Below, in pieces: positions 38,162 through 47,213 of a DNA stretch of 64,000 bases (position 1 is its first letter; each line of letters begins with the position of its first letter). Source of the stretch: an uncultured Pelagibacteraceae bacterium. GTDB taxonomy: Bacteria; Pseudomonadota; Alphaproteobacteria; Pelagibacterales; Pelagibacteraceae. The stretch covers positions 1 through 64,000 of the forward strand of contig CACLYO010000002.1 in assembly GCA_902611145.1 (NCBI GenBank). The letters are read 5' to 3'. Under the pieces are notes generated by a model. It was not told the DNA's origin. It searched no databases and saw only the letters and a program-made list of their open reading frames with translations. The position numbers were made by a program, and so were the translations under genes.

Positions 38162-40558
38162 ATGGAGTTTAAAAAAATCCAGTTAAATGGTTTTAAATCA
38201 TTTGCTGAAAAGACTACTTTTATAATTGATAAAGGTTTAACCGGAATCGTGGGTCCGAACGGTTGTGGTAAATCAAATATCGTTGAATCTTTAAGATGGT
38301 GCATGGGAGAAACGTCTGCAAAAAGTATGAGGGGATCAGGTATGGAAGATGTGATTTTCTCGGGAACTTCTAATAAACCATCAAAAAATATTGCTGAAGT
38401 TTCAATAGCTATATCTAATGAAAATAAAGATGGTCCTATTCAATACAAAAATTTAGACAATATTGAAATAAGACGTAAAATTGAAAAAGATAAAGGCTCA
38501 AAATTTTATATTAATGATAAAGAAGTAAGAGCAAAAGATGCTCAAATGTTTTTTGCAGATTTATCTACTGGGGCACACTCACCATCTATAATTAGCCAAG
38601 GAAGAATAGGTGCTTTAGTAACAGCTAAACCAACTGATAGAAGAGCAGTTTTAGAAGAGGCCGCGGGTATTGCTGGATTGCACGTTAGAAGACATGAAGC
38701 AGAATTAAGATTAGGTGCAGCTGAAAATAATTTAAAACGAGCTGATGAATTAAGAAGACAACAAGAAAAACAATTAATAAATTTACAAAAACAAGCAGAA
38801 GAAGCAACAAAATATAAAATTATCTCTGAAGAAATAAAAAAAATTGAAGCAGGTCTTTATTTTTTAAGACTTAAAGACATTGATAACGAGATAAAATTAG
38901 AAAATGAAATAAATAATGAAGCAGAAAATGAGGTAAAAAAATTCAATGTGCAATTAGAAGAAATTGAAAAAAAAATTAAAGTTGAAAGTGATAAAGTTGA
39001 CCCTATACGTGATAAAAATATTGAAAATATATCAAAGATCCAAAGGCTTAATTTAGAATTAAAAAGTCTTGATGAGGAAAGTGATAGAATTAAAAAAGAA
39101 ATTGAAGATATAAAATCTTCTCTCAAAACAATTGGTGATGACATTGATAGAGAAAAAAGCATTGTTATTGATGCAAATTCAAATGAAAAAAGACTTAAAG
39201 AAGAAAAACATGAATTAATTGAAATTGACTCAAAATACTATGAAACTGAAAAACAATCTAACGAGGACTTAGATAGTACAAAAAATAAATTAAAAATAGA
39301 AATAGAAAGAGTTAAAGAATTAATAAATGCTCAAAAAAATGATGAAGCAATAAATGTCCTTGATAACTGTAAAATAATTATAGAAGCATACGCAGATAGT
39401 TATAGTAAAAATCAAAACATAAAAAAAGAATCTGTAAAAAGAAATGAAAGAATAAAAATTATAGAAACAGAAGTAGAAAGCTGGAAAAATCTTTTGGCAA
39501 ATTCAGAAAAAATGATAAATGAACTTAATGAAAGAAAACAAAAATTAACAAATAAGTTAGAAGAATTAGAAAGACAGCCACAATCTCAAGCTGAGAAAAA
39601 AGGTCAAATTTCAGAAAATTTAAGACTTTCAGAAAAAGAAAAAAATGAACATGAAACTTTTATAGAAGAGATTGATAAAAAAATTGCTGAACTAAGAAAT
39701 GAATTAAATTTAACAAAGGAAAGTTCAATAGAAATAAGAGAAAGAAAAGCAAGTTCTGGTGCAACTATTGAAGGTTTAAATAAAAGAAGAAATGATTTAC
39801 TTGAAAGAGTAGATACTGAATTAAATTTAAATGAGAAAAATATTCTTGAATTTTCAAATTTAGAAAAAGAAGAAGAATTTCCTGATGCAGTGACTCAGGA
39901 AGAATTATTAGATTCAAAAAAAAGAGAAAGAGATAAATTAGGATCAGTAAATTTAAGAGCAGATGAAGAAACAAATAAATATGAAGTTGAAATAAAAAAA
40001 ATGGAACAAGACCGACAGGACCTTGTTCAAGCAATTACAAAACTTAAAGAAAGTATTAATGAATTAAATCAAAAAGGAAGGGAAAGACTTTTAGAAGCAT
40101 TCGAAAAAGTAAATAGAAAATTTAATGAAGTTTACACAAAATTATTTAATGGTGGAAATGCAAAGTTAGAATTAATTGACTCCGACGATCCTTTGGAAGC
40201 TGGACTTGAATTGTTAGTCAGCCCTCCAGGAAAAAGATTGCAATCAATAACTTTATTGTCTGGTGGTGAACAAGCACTTACCGCCTTATCATTAATTTTT
40301 GCTGTGTTCCTTACTAACCCCTCTCCTATTTGTGTTTTAGATGAAGTTGATGCACCATTGGACGATGCTAATGTTACTAGATTTTGTAATCTACTAGATG
40401 AACTTACAAAAATTACACAAACAAGATTTATTATTGTTACACATCATGCACTTACAATGTCAAAAATGAATAAATTATATGGAGTGACAATGCCTGAAAA
40501 AGGAATTAGCCAGCTCGTTGCTGTTGATTTAGAAAAAGCTGAAAGCATGGTCGCTTAA
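38162..40558 (+). CDS. smc: Chromosome segregation SMC protein, unusually short with no visible hinge
   Basis: SMC ATPases organise and segregate the chromosome. The heads are intact: Walker A GPNGCGKS at 31-38, the alphaproteobacteria-like AKPTDRRAVLEEAAGIAGL at 155-173, signature LLSGGEQ at 698-704, and Walker B ICVLDEVD at 723-730. The total is only 798 residues, against roughly 1100-1200 in most bacteria. Between the heads (about 175-640) I see continuous coiled-coil sequence and no globular hinge; the segment at 386-425, coded by about 39317-39436, sits where a hinge would be. The frame is open throughout, so this is not a frameshifted gene. ScpA and ScpB are not in the window. Confidence 0.92.
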   Translation: MEFKKIQLNGFKSFAEKTTFIIDKGLTGIVGPNGCGKSNIVESLRWCMGETSAKSMRGSGMEDVIFSGTSNKPSKNIAEVSIAISNENKDGPIQYKNLDNIEIRRKIEKDKGSKFYINDKEVRAKDAQMFFADLSTGAHSPSIISQGRIGALVTAKPTDRRAVLEEAAGIAGLHVRRHEAELRLGAAENNLKRADELRRQQEKQLINLQKQAEEATKYKIISEEIKKIEAGLYFLRLKDIDNEIKLENEINNEAENEVKKFNVQLEEIEKKIKVESDKVDPIRDKNIENISKIQRLNLELKSLDEESDRIKKEIEDIKSSLKTIGDDIDREKSIVIDANSNEKRLKEEKHELIEIDSKYYETEKQSNEDLDSTKNKLKIEIERVKELINAQKNDEAINVLDNCKIIIEAYADSYSKNQNIKKESVKRNERIKIIETEVESWKNLLANSEKMINELNERKQKLTNKLEELERQPQSQAEKKGQISENLRLSEKEKNEHETFIEEIDKKIAELRNELNLTKESSIEIRERKASSGATIEGLNKRRNDLLERVDTELNLNEKNILEFSNLEKEEEFPDAVTQEELLDSKKRERDKLGSVNLRADEETNKYEVEIKKMEQDRQDLVQAITKLKESINELNQKGRERLLEAFEKVNRKFNEVYTKLFNGGNAKLELIDSDDPLEAGLELLVSPPGKRLQSITLLSGGEQALTALSLIFAVFLTNPSPICVLDEVDAPLDDANVTRFCNLLDELTKITQTRFIIVTHHALTMSKMNKLYGVTMPEKGISQLVAVDLEKAESMVA

Positions 40559-40567
40559 CACCTTAAG

Positions 40568-40843
40568 ATGACCGACAATAAGTTTAAAACTCGCCTAGAA
40601 ATTGCAAAAAAAAGGATTTCTGAAAGAACTAATAAAAATAGTATTAATAGATCATCATTATTAGGTATTGCTTTTAAAATGAGCACAGAACTTGTCGCCG
40701 CAGTCTTAGTTGGGACCATTATAGGGTTTATTTTTGATAATTGGTTTGGTACTAAACCATGGTTAATTTTAACTTTTTTTTTCGTAGGAGTTATTGCTGG
40801 AGTTTTAAATGTAATAAGATCTGCAAAAAATATGCAAAAGTAA
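40568..40843 (+). CDS. atpI: ATP synthase accessory protein AtpI
   Basis: A 91-residue protein with two TM helices (STELVAAVLVGTIIGFIFDNWFG and PWLILTFFFVGVIAGVLNVIR) of the AtpI/AtpZ family, which helps assemble the c-ring or carries Mg2+/Ca2+. It heads the F0 gene group and is separated from smc by 9 bp. The GTKPWL linker between the helices is characteristic. Confidence 0.9.
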   Translation: MTDNKFKTRLEIAKKRISERTNKNSINRSSLLGIAFKMSTELVAAVLVGTIIGFIFDNWFGTKPWLILTFFFVGVIAGVLNVIRSAKNMQK

Positions 40844-40850
40844 ATAATTT

Positions 40851-41585
40851 ATGGCAACAAACCCAATGCACCAGTTCAACGTCTATAGAATTGGACCACA
40901 AATAAAAATTGATCAAGTTGATATATCTTTTACAAACGCAAGTCTATTTATGATTATTAGCTGTATTAGTATATTATTTATCTTTAATCTAGGATCTTCA
41001 AAAAGAAATATCGTACCAAATAAAATCCAACTTTTAGCTGAGCTAAGCTATACGTTTATATCAAAAATGATCAATGACACTGCAGGATCAAAAGGTAAGC
41101 CATATTTTGGATTTATATTTTCTCTTTTTATGTTTGTTTTATTTTGTAATATGTTGGGAATGTTACCCTACGCTTTTACTGTAACAAGTCATATAATAGT
41201 TACTTTTGTTCTGGCAGCATTTATTTTTATTGGTGTAACAGTCATAGGATTTATCAAACATGGACTTGGATATCTAAAATTATTTGTTCCAAGTGGTGTT
41301 CCTATAGTACTGTTGCCATTAATAGTTGTTATTGAAATTATATCATATTTAAGCCGTCCTATAAGTCTTTCGGTTCGTTTGTTTGCAAACATGATGGCTG
41401 GACACACTATGATGAAAGTTTTCGGAGGCTTTGTTATAAGTCTCGGAATTGTTGGTGGATGGCTTCCACTGAGTTTTTCTGTTGCATTAACAGGTTTGGA
41501 GATACTAGTTGCTTTTCTTCAAGCTTATGTTTTTGCAATTTTAACATGCATCTATTTAAATGATGCATTAAATTTACACCATTAA
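40851..41585 (+). CDS. atpB: ATP synthase F0 subunit a
   Basis: Subunit a forms the proton half-channels of F0. The 244-residue polytopic protein has the conserved helix SLSVRLFANMMAGHTMMKVF with the essential Arg, and GLEILVAFLQAYVFAILTCIYLNDAL at the C-terminus. It starts 7 bp after atpI. A strong Shine-Dalgarno for atpE follows the stop. Confidence 0.97.
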   Translation: MATNPMHQFNVYRIGPQIKIDQVDISFTNASLFMIISCISILFIFNLGSSKRNIVPNKIQLLAELSYTFISKMINDTAGSKGKPYFGFIFSLFMFVLFCNMLGMLPYAFTVTSHIIVTFVLAAFIFIGVTVIGFIKHGLGYLKLFVPSGVPIVLLPLIVVIEIISYLSRPISLSVRLFANMMAGHTMMKVFGGFVISLGIVGGWLPLSFSVALTGLEILVAFLQAYVFAILTCIYLNDALNLHH

Positions 41586-41592
41586 ACACAAA

Positions 41593-41598
41593 AGGAGG
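41593..41598 (+). promoter_or_regulatory. Strong ribosome binding site for atpE
   Basis: A full AGGAGG lies 4 bases before the atpE ATG. Most genes in this window lack such a complete Shine-Dalgarno, so it probably supports the high c-subunit output needed for the multi-copy ring. Confidence 0.8.
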
Positions 41599-41602
41599 AA
41601 TA

Positions 41603-41830
41603 ATGGAATTAGAAGCAGCAAAAATGATCGGAGCAGGATTGGCAGCAATAGCACTTGCAGGTGCTGGAGTAGGTATTGGTATTATATTTGGTAATTACCT
41701 TTCTGGCGCTATGAGAAATCCATCTGCGGCACAAAAACAATTTCCTAATTTGCTTTTAGGATTTGCCTTGGCCGAAGCTACAGGATTATTTGGATTAGTA
41801 GTTGCGTTAATTATCTTGTTTGCATTTTAA
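41603..41830 (+). CDS. atpE: ATP synthase F0 subunit c
   Basis: This 75-residue hairpin protein forms the rotating c-ring. The first helix has the packed-glycine stretch GAGLAAIALAGAGVGIGIIFG. The polar loop has RNPSAAQK, with the usual Arg. The second helix carries the proton-binding Glu in LGFALAEATGLFGLVVALIILF. The helix lacks the extra polar residues of sodium-binding rings (no Q-x-x-x-E-x-x pattern seen), so protons are the likely coupling ion. Translation is favoured by a full Shine-Dalgarno. Confidence 0.97.
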   Translation: MELEAAKMIGAGLAAIALAGAGVGIGIIFGNYLSGAMRNPSAAQKQFPNLLLGFALAEATGLFGLVVALIILFAF

Positions 41831-41833
41831 TTA

Positions 41834-42424
41834 ATGTTCAGAAGATTTATTTTCTACTATTTAATCTTAAACTTTGTACTCTTTACAAATGTAAATAGTG
41901 CTGAAAGTGGAGGTATGCCTCAATTAAATCCAGAGTTTTGGATTTCACAAATATTTTGGCTAACACTGTCTTTCGGATTTTTATTTATAATACTATCTAA
42001 GTTTATTTTACCCAAAATTAGTAATAATCTTGAATTAAGAAAGTCTCAAATTTTAGAAAATATTGAAACAGCTGAAAAACAAAAAAAAGAAAGTGAAAAC
42101 AAAATTAAAGAGTATGAGACTTTAATATTAAATAGTAAAAATCAGGCCAGAAATTATTTTAATGATGCTAGAAAAAAAATTCAGCAAGATATTAATAAAA
42201 AAAGAGAAAAATTAGAAAATGAAATTAATGAAGAAATAAATAGCGCTGAAAAAGAAATAATTGATCTTAAAAATAAAGCTCCGGAAAAAATAAACAACAT
42301 TGCCATAGAAACATCTGCTGATTTAATTAAACACTTAATTGGAGAAGAAATGAACAATAGTAGTATCTCGGCAATAGTTGAAGATTTAGCTAGAAAAAAT
42401 AAGGATAAATATTATGGTAATTGA
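41834..42424 (+). CDS. atpF': ATP synthase F0 subunit b'
   Basis: This is the divergent second b-type stator subunit found in alphaproteobacteria and phototrophs. The 196 residues show a hydrophobic N-terminus, an alphaproteobacterial b' start (GGMPQLNPEFWISQIFWLTLSFGFLFIILSKFILPKI), and then a long charged helix forming the peripheral stalk. It overlaps the b subunit gene by 11 bp, and the pair forms a heterodimer in such enzymes. Confidence 0.92.
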   Translation: MFRRFIFYYLILNFVLFTNVNSAESGGMPQLNPEFWISQIFWLTLSFGFLFIILSKFILPKISNNLELRKSQILENIETAEKQKKESENKIKEYETLILNSKNQARNYFNDARKKIQQDINKKREKLENEINEEINSAEKEIIDLKNKAPEKINNIAIETSADLIKHLIGEEMNNSSISAIVEDLARKNKDKYYGN

Positions 42425-42911
42425 TTCAACATTTTGGGTAGCGGTTTCTTTTATAATTTTTATTTCGGTATTAGTTTATTTTAAGATTCCTCAGAAAATT
42501 AATGAGACATTAAATAAAATAATTTTTGATATTAAAAGCGAAATTGGTGAAAGTGAAAAATTGAGAAATGAGTCAAAAATCCTTTTAGACAAAGCTCAAA
42601 GCAAATTAGATAGTGCAACTTTGGATACTAAAAAAATTACTGAACAAGCAAAAGATGATAGTGAAAAACTTGTAATTGAAATGAATGATAAATTTCACAA
42701 AATGTCAGAAATTAAAAAAAATCTAGCTCAAACAAAAATTTCTCAAATGAAAGAATCTGCAATTAAGGAAATAAAAAATGCATCAGTTAGAATAGCTACT
42801 GATTCTGTTAAAAAAATTATTTCAACATCTGTTGATAAATCTAAATTAGACAATCTATTCACAAAAGATCTTGAAGAGACAAAAGCACTATTAAAAAAAG
42901 TCAATTCATAA
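42414..42911 (+). CDS. atpF: ATP synthase F0 subunit b
   Basis: This is the peripheral stalk subunit of 165 residues. It has one N-terminal TM segment (DSTFWVAVSFIIFISVLVYFKI) and a long amphipathic helix rich in Lys and Glu. It overlaps atpF' by 11 bp. No F1 genes follow; as in most alphaproteobacteria the F1 operon lies elsewhere. The stop is followed at once by a terminator hairpin. Confidence 0.92.
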   Translation: MVIDSTFWVAVSFIIFISVLVYFKIPQKINETLNKIIFDIKSEIGESEKLRNESKILLDKAQSKLDSATLDTKKITEQAKDDSEKLVIEMNDKFHKMSEIKKNLAQTKISQMKESAIKEIKNASVRIATDSVKKIISTSVDKSKLDNLFTKDLEETKALLKKVNS

Positions 42912-42939
42912 AAGTAAACGATAATTTCGTTACTTTTTT
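42910..42939 (+). terminator. Rho-independent terminator after the F0 ATP synthase genes
   Basis: Arms AAAAGTAA (42910-42917) and TTACTTTT (42930-42937) pair, extended by CGA/TCG after a bulged A, with a 5-base loop TAATT and further T residues. It begins at the last base of the atpF stop. This is the clearest intrinsic terminator in the window and separates the atp group from crtI. Confidence 0.7.
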
Positions 42940-42963
42940 AAAAAATAATATAAATTATAAGGA

Positions 42964-44421
42964 ATGAATTCAGTAGTAATAGGTTCTGGTTTTGGTGGTA
43001 TCGCTGCCGCATTAAGACTAAGAGCAAAAAAACATAATGTTACCTTGATTGAAAAGCACAACGATCTTGGCGGTAGAGCAAGAGTATTTAAAAAAAATGG
43101 ATTTATCTTTGATGGAGGTCCAACTGTAATTACTGCACCATATTTAATTTATGAGTTGTTTGAAATATTTAATAAAAAACCAGAAGATTATATTAAAATT
43201 AAGTCTCTAGATATTTGGTATAGATTTCTTTTTGAGGATGGAACAAGTTTTGATTATTCGGGAAATGAAGCTTCAATGAAAAACCAAATAGAAAAAATAA
43301 GTAAAAATGACGTAAAAGGTTATGAAAATTTATTAAAATTTACACAAAAAATATTTGATAAAGGATTTTCAGAATTAGCAGATGTACCCTTTGACCGACC
43401 TTTTTTTATGATGAAACAACTTCCAGCTTTAATTAATCTAAAAAGCTATAAATCTGTATATTCATTAGTCTCCTCTCATATTAAAAATGAAAAATTAAGG
43501 CGTATGTTTAGTATGCATCCGCTTCTAGTTGGTGGCAATCCATTTACGACTACGTCAATATATGGATTAATTTTGTTCTTAGAAAAAAAATGGGGGATAC
43601 ATTATTCAATGGGTGGAACAGGAAATATTATTAAGGGCCTTGAAAAATTAATGTTAGAAGAAAATATAAAAATTTTAAAAGGTTCTGAGGTTACAAAAAT
43701 TAACTTAGAAGATGGAAAAATTAAAAGTATAAAGATTAAAAATCAAAAAGAAATTGATGCGGATAACGTTATCTGTAATGCAGACCCACCGGCAGTTTAT
43801 GAGGAATTATTAGATAACAAAAAATCAAATTTTATTTTTAAATGGAAAAAAGAAAGAATGGAATATTCAATGGGTTTGTTTGTTTACTACTTTGGAACTA
43901 AAAAAGTTTATGAAAATGTTGCACATCATACAATTAAATTTGGTGATAAGTATAAGGAACATCTAGAAGATATTTTTGAAAAAAAGAAACTCAATGAAGA
44001 TATAAGTTTTTATTTACACAGACCCTCAGCTACAGATAAATCAATGGCTCCAGAAAACCATGATTGTTTTTATGTTTTAGTACCAGTTCCTAATAACCAG
44101 TCAAAAATTAATTGGTCAATAGAAGGTGAAAAATTAAAAGAACTTGTTATAAAAAAGATGGAGAAAAGTTTGCTCCCAGATCTTAAAAATAATATTGTTG
44201 AAGACTTTTATTTAACACCCGATTACTTTGAGAGAGAATTGAATACTAAATATGGATCAGGATTTTCTATACAGCCTAAATTTAGTCAATCTGCATACTT
44301 TAGATTCCATAATAAATCTGAAGTTTGTGATGGTTTATATTTTGTGGGAGCTGGTACTCATCCAGGTGCTGGAGTCCCTGGGGTATTATCCTCAGCAAAA
44401 GTCCTAGATAAAATTTTGTAA
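42964..44421 (+). CDS. crtI: Phytoene desaturase
   Basis: CrtI is the FAD-dependent bacterial desaturase converting phytoene to lycopene. The 485 residues have the N-terminal VVIGSGFGGIAAALRLRAKKHNV and LIEKHNDLGGRARVF, FDGGPTVITAP, and the C-terminal LYFVGAGTHPGAGVPGVLSSAK, the bacterial-type carotenoid desaturase signature. It leads a run of seven genes with no gaps above one base and begins 24 bp after the atp terminator, so a promoter must sit in or next to that hairpin. Product specificity (lycopene) is inferred from the crtY gene downstream. Confidence 0.95.
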   Translation: MNSVVIGSGFGGIAAALRLRAKKHNVTLIEKHNDLGGRARVFKKNGFIFDGGPTVITAPYLIYELFEIFNKKPEDYIKIKSLDIWYRFLFEDGTSFDYSGNEASMKNQIEKISKNDVKGYENLLKFTQKIFDKGFSELADVPFDRPFFMMKQLPALINLKSYKSVYSLVSSHIKNEKLRRMFSMHPLLVGGNPFTTTSIYGLILFLEKKWGIHYSMGGTGNIIKGLEKLMLEENIKILKGSEVTKINLEDGKIKSIKIKNQKEIDADNVICNADPPAVYEELLDNKKSNFIFKWKKERMEYSMGLFVYYFGTKKVYENVAHHTIKFGDKYKEHLEDIFEKKKLNEDISFYLHRPSATDKSMAPENHDCFYVLVPVPNNQSKINWSIEGEKLKELVIKKMEKSLLPDLKNNIVEDFYLTPDYFERELNTKYGSGFSIQPKFSQSAYFRFHNKSEVCDGLYFVGAGTHPGAGVPGVLSSAKVLDKIL

Positions 44422-45269
44422 TGACGCAAAACTTTCTATCAATTTATGCAAAATCTTTTAATTGGGCAGGCTTTTTTTTAACTAAAACAATATATCAAAA
44501 TAGTTCTAATTTATATGACTTTTGTAGAACACTGGATGATATTGCTGACCAAGATCTTGAATTGGAAATTAAAAAAAAAAATTTCGAAGAATTTAAAAAT
44601 GATTTTTTAAATAAAAATTTAGGAAATGTTACGATAAAAAAAATATATAACTTAATTGAAAATTTTGATATTTCAAAAAGTATAATACTTGACTTATTTG
44701 ACGGAGTTGAGTCAGATTTAAAAGAAAATGTAAAGTTTAATTCAAATAAAGAACTAATTATTTATTCATATAGAGTTGCTGGCACTGTTGGTTTAATGAT
44801 GGCAAAAATTTTGAAAGTTAGTTCAAAAAATTCTCTTAAAGCGGCAATAGACCTTGGTATTGCAATGCAACTAACAAATATTGCTAGAGATGTAATTGAA
44901 GATGGCAAAAGGAATAGGAGTTACATAAATTCTAATTTTGAAAGTATTACTAAAACTTTAAAATTGGCAGATAGTTTTTATGAAAGTTCATTTAAATCAA
45001 TAAAAGAAATACCTTTGAATAGTAGATTTGGAATTTTAGTGGCTAGAAGAGTATATAGAGAAATAGGAAACAAGATTCTAAACAAAAAAAACATGGATAA
45101 TTATAAAAATTCGGGAAAAATTTATGTTTCTAATTTTGGCAAAATAAACCAAACTTTGCTTTCTATTTCTGATTTAATTAAATTACTGTTCACCAAACAA
45201 GGTGAACATTTAACAAAAAATGAGCACAGTATTATAAATGAGCAGATAAATTTAAATGAGAGAATTTGA
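44421..45269 (+). CDS. crtB: Phytoene synthase
   Basis: CrtB condenses two geranylgeranyl diphosphates to phytoene. The 282-residue protein has the first Asp-rich motif FCRTLDDIADQ, and the second region MQLTNIARDVIEDGKRNRSYI, as in trans-isoprenyl head-to-head synthases. The ATG shares one base with the crtI stop (TAATG). A GGPP synthase (crtE) is not in this operon and must be supplied from elsewhere. Confidence 0.95.
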   Translation: MTQNFLSIYAKSFNWAGFFLTKTIYQNSSNLYDFCRTLDDIADQDLELEIKKKNFEEFKNDFLNKNLGNVTIKKIYNLIENFDISKSIILDLFDGVESDLKENVKFNSNKELIIYSYRVAGTVGLMMAKILKVSSKNSLKAAIDLGIAMQLTNIARDVIEDGKRNRSYINSNFESITKTLKLADSFYESSFKSIKEIPLNSRFGILVARRVYREIGNKILNKKNMDNYKNSGKIYVSNFGKINQTLLSISDLIKLLFTKQGEHLTKNEHSIINEQINLNERI

Positions 45270-46326
45270 TTATATTATTATCGGTGGAGGATGTGCTGGA
45301 TTATCTTTAGCTTATGAACTTGACCTGCATAAAAAACTAGAAAACAAAACTCTAGCAATTATTGAGCCGAGAGATGAATATAGGAAGGATAAAACTTGGT
45401 CTTTTTGGAAAGTAATAAATCATAACTTTGATGATTGTGTTAAAAAGAGTTGGAAAAACTTTTCTATAAATTCATCAACAGGAACTAAACACTTACAATG
45501 TAATAATTACCCCTATCAAAGCATAGACAGTGGATTATTTTATAAAAAAACAATTACCAAATTAAAAGAAAACAAAAATGTAAGTTTTTTTAAAAACATT
45601 AAGGATGTAAATCAGAATAAATCATTTATTTTTAATAGTGTACCTACACTGGAAAATAATAAAAATAATCTTTGGCAACATTTTTGTGGATTCGAAATAA
45701 AAACAAAAGAAAATATCTTTGATGACAGTATAATGAATTTGATGGATTTTAACTGTGAACAAAAAGAAAGTGTACATTTTTTTTATACATTACCTTTTCA
45801 AAAAAACAGAGCATTAATTGAAACTACCTGGTTATCAAAAATGAATGATAATTCATTAAGGGACTATGATAATCAAATAAGAAACTATGTAGAACAAAAT
45901 TTAAGAATAAAAGACTATGAAATTGTTTATAAAGAGGAAGGTGCAATACCTCTTTTTTATCCTATGGATATTAAAGAAAAAAATAAAATAAATATTGGCA
46001 CTGCTGGAGGTATGACAAGGCTAAGTACTGGTTATACATTTCTTAATATTCAAGAACATAGTAAATATATAAGAATGAATATTAATAATATTCAAAATAT
46101 AAAGCATTTTAAAATAGAAAAAAAGTACAGACTATTAGATAAAATATTTTTAAAAGTTTTGGACAAACATCCAGAAAAGATGCCAGAAATATTTTTTAAA
46201 ATGTTTAATAGTTCTCCAAATACAATTGTAAAATTCTTATCAAATAAAAGTAATTTATTTGAAGACTTTTCTATTATTTTTAAAATGCCTAAATGGATTT
46301 TTATAAAAGCGCTTTTAAAATCATGA
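45256..46326 (+). CDS. crtY: Lycopene beta-cyclase (CrtY type)
   Basis: This enzyme cyclises lycopene ends to beta-carotene. The 356 residues have the FAD-binding start FDYIIIGGGCAGLSLAYEL, the cyclase motif KTWSFWK, the YPYQSID segment, and the charged ALIETTWLS motif. A GTAGGMTRLSTGYTF segment follows, matching the C-terminal flavin-binding part of the CrtY family. It overlaps crtB by 14 bp. The length is slightly below usual CrtY proteins but no key motif is missing. Confidence 0.93.
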   Translation: MREFDYIIIGGGCAGLSLAYELDLHKKLENKTLAIIEPRDEYRKDKTWSFWKVINHNFDDCVKKSWKNFSINSSTGTKHLQCNNYPYQSIDSGLFYKKTITKLKENKNVSFFKNIKDVNQNKSFIFNSVPTLENNKNNLWQHFCGFEIKTKENIFDDSIMNLMDFNCEQKESVHFFYTLPFQKNRALIETTWLSKMNDNSLRDYDNQIRNYVEQNLRIKDYEIVYKEEGAIPLFYPMDIKEKNKINIGTAGGMTRLSTGYTFLNIQEHSKYIRMNINNIQNIKHFKIEKKYRLLDKIFLKVLDKHPEKMPEIFFKMFNSSPNTIVKFLSNKSNLFEDFSIIFKMPKWIFIKALLKS

Positions 46327-47213
46327 AGATAAATTACTACCACTCTTTAATTTTTTTTAATTTATGTATATTTTTATCTGCTGTTGAATACTTAAAAAGT
46401 AATAGTTTATTAATATTATGTTTATTTTTAATTTTATGTATTGGTATATCGCATGGTTCGCTAGACCACATTAAAGGAAAAAAACTAATAAAAATTTTAG
46501 GTTTCAAATCATACTATTTTTTTTATTTAGGGTATATTTCTGTCGGACTAACAACAATACTTATGTGGATTTTATTTCCCAAATTTTTATTGTTTTTATT
46601 TTTAATTGTTGCTGCTTTTCACTTTGGTAAGGAAGACTCAGAATTCATAAATAAAAATAAAAATTTTGAATTGATCTACTTTTTTAAAGGTTCTCTAGTA
46701 ATAGTTTCCCCATTATTATTTCATGAATATGAAACTTTAAATATTTTCAAATCATTAAATTTTGATATTTCAGAAAGTATTTTTCTTAATAATGAGATTT
46801 TATATTTATTTATTTTTGTAAGTTTTCTTTCAAACATTGTTTTATCTTTAAATAAAAATTTAGACTCAAAGTCATTATTATTGATGGATTTTTTATCAAT
46901 ATTAATTCTTAATTATTTTCTCAGCCCGATAATAGCATTTACAATTTATTTTTGCTTTTTACATTCAATTAGACATTCAATTTCATTAATAAAAGGCATA
47001 AACAAAAATATTAAAAAGGGTTTTCCAATATTTTTAAAAAAAGCTATACCACTAACAATTATAACAGCTCTAGCTTATTTATTTTCTTTATTTTTTTTAA
47101 ATAATTACTATGGGTTTAATGAAGCGGTATATAAAGTGATTTTTATTGGTTTGGCGTCATTAACATTTCCACATATATTGCTCGAATATTTGATTGAAAA
47201 AAATGAAAAATAA
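46323..47213 (+). CDS. blh: Beta-carotene 15,15'-dioxygenase (Brp/Blh family)
   Basis: This integral-membrane enzyme splits beta-carotene into two retinals. Starting at ATG 46323, which overlaps the crtY stop as ATGA, gives 296 residues; an upstream in-frame ATG inside crtY is less likely. Several TM helices carry the family's His motifs: GISHGSLDHIKGKK, VAAFHFGKEDSEF, and FLHSIRHSISLI. In marine bacteria it supplies retinal to proteorhodopsin. No rhodopsin gene is present in this window, so the user of the retinal is inferred. Confidence 0.93.
   Translation: MKINYYHSLIFFNLCIFLSAVEYLKSNSLLILCLFLILCIGISHGSLDHIKGKKLIKILGFKSYYFFYLGYISVGLTTILMWILFPKFLLFLFLIVAAFHFGKEDSEFINKNKNFELIYFFKGSLVIVSPLLFHEYETLNIFKSLNFDISESIFLNNEILYLFIFVSFLSNIVLSLNKNLDSKSLLLMDFLSILILNYFLSPIIAFTIYFCFLHSIRHSISLIKGINKNIKKGFPIFLKKAIPLTIITALAYLFSLFFLNNYYGFNEAVYKVIFIGLASLTFPHILLEYLIEKNEK

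Noticed and set aside
38162..40558. Frameshift or sequencing error as the reason for short smc
   Set aside because: One uninterrupted frame carries both head halves in the right order, so a simple frameshift cannot explain the short length; only a clean in-frame deletion could.
42964..47213. Rhodopsin gene expected near blh
   Set aside because: I searched the neighbouring frames for a seven-helix protein with a retinal-binding Lys and found none in the window; the use of retinal by a rhodopsin remains inference.
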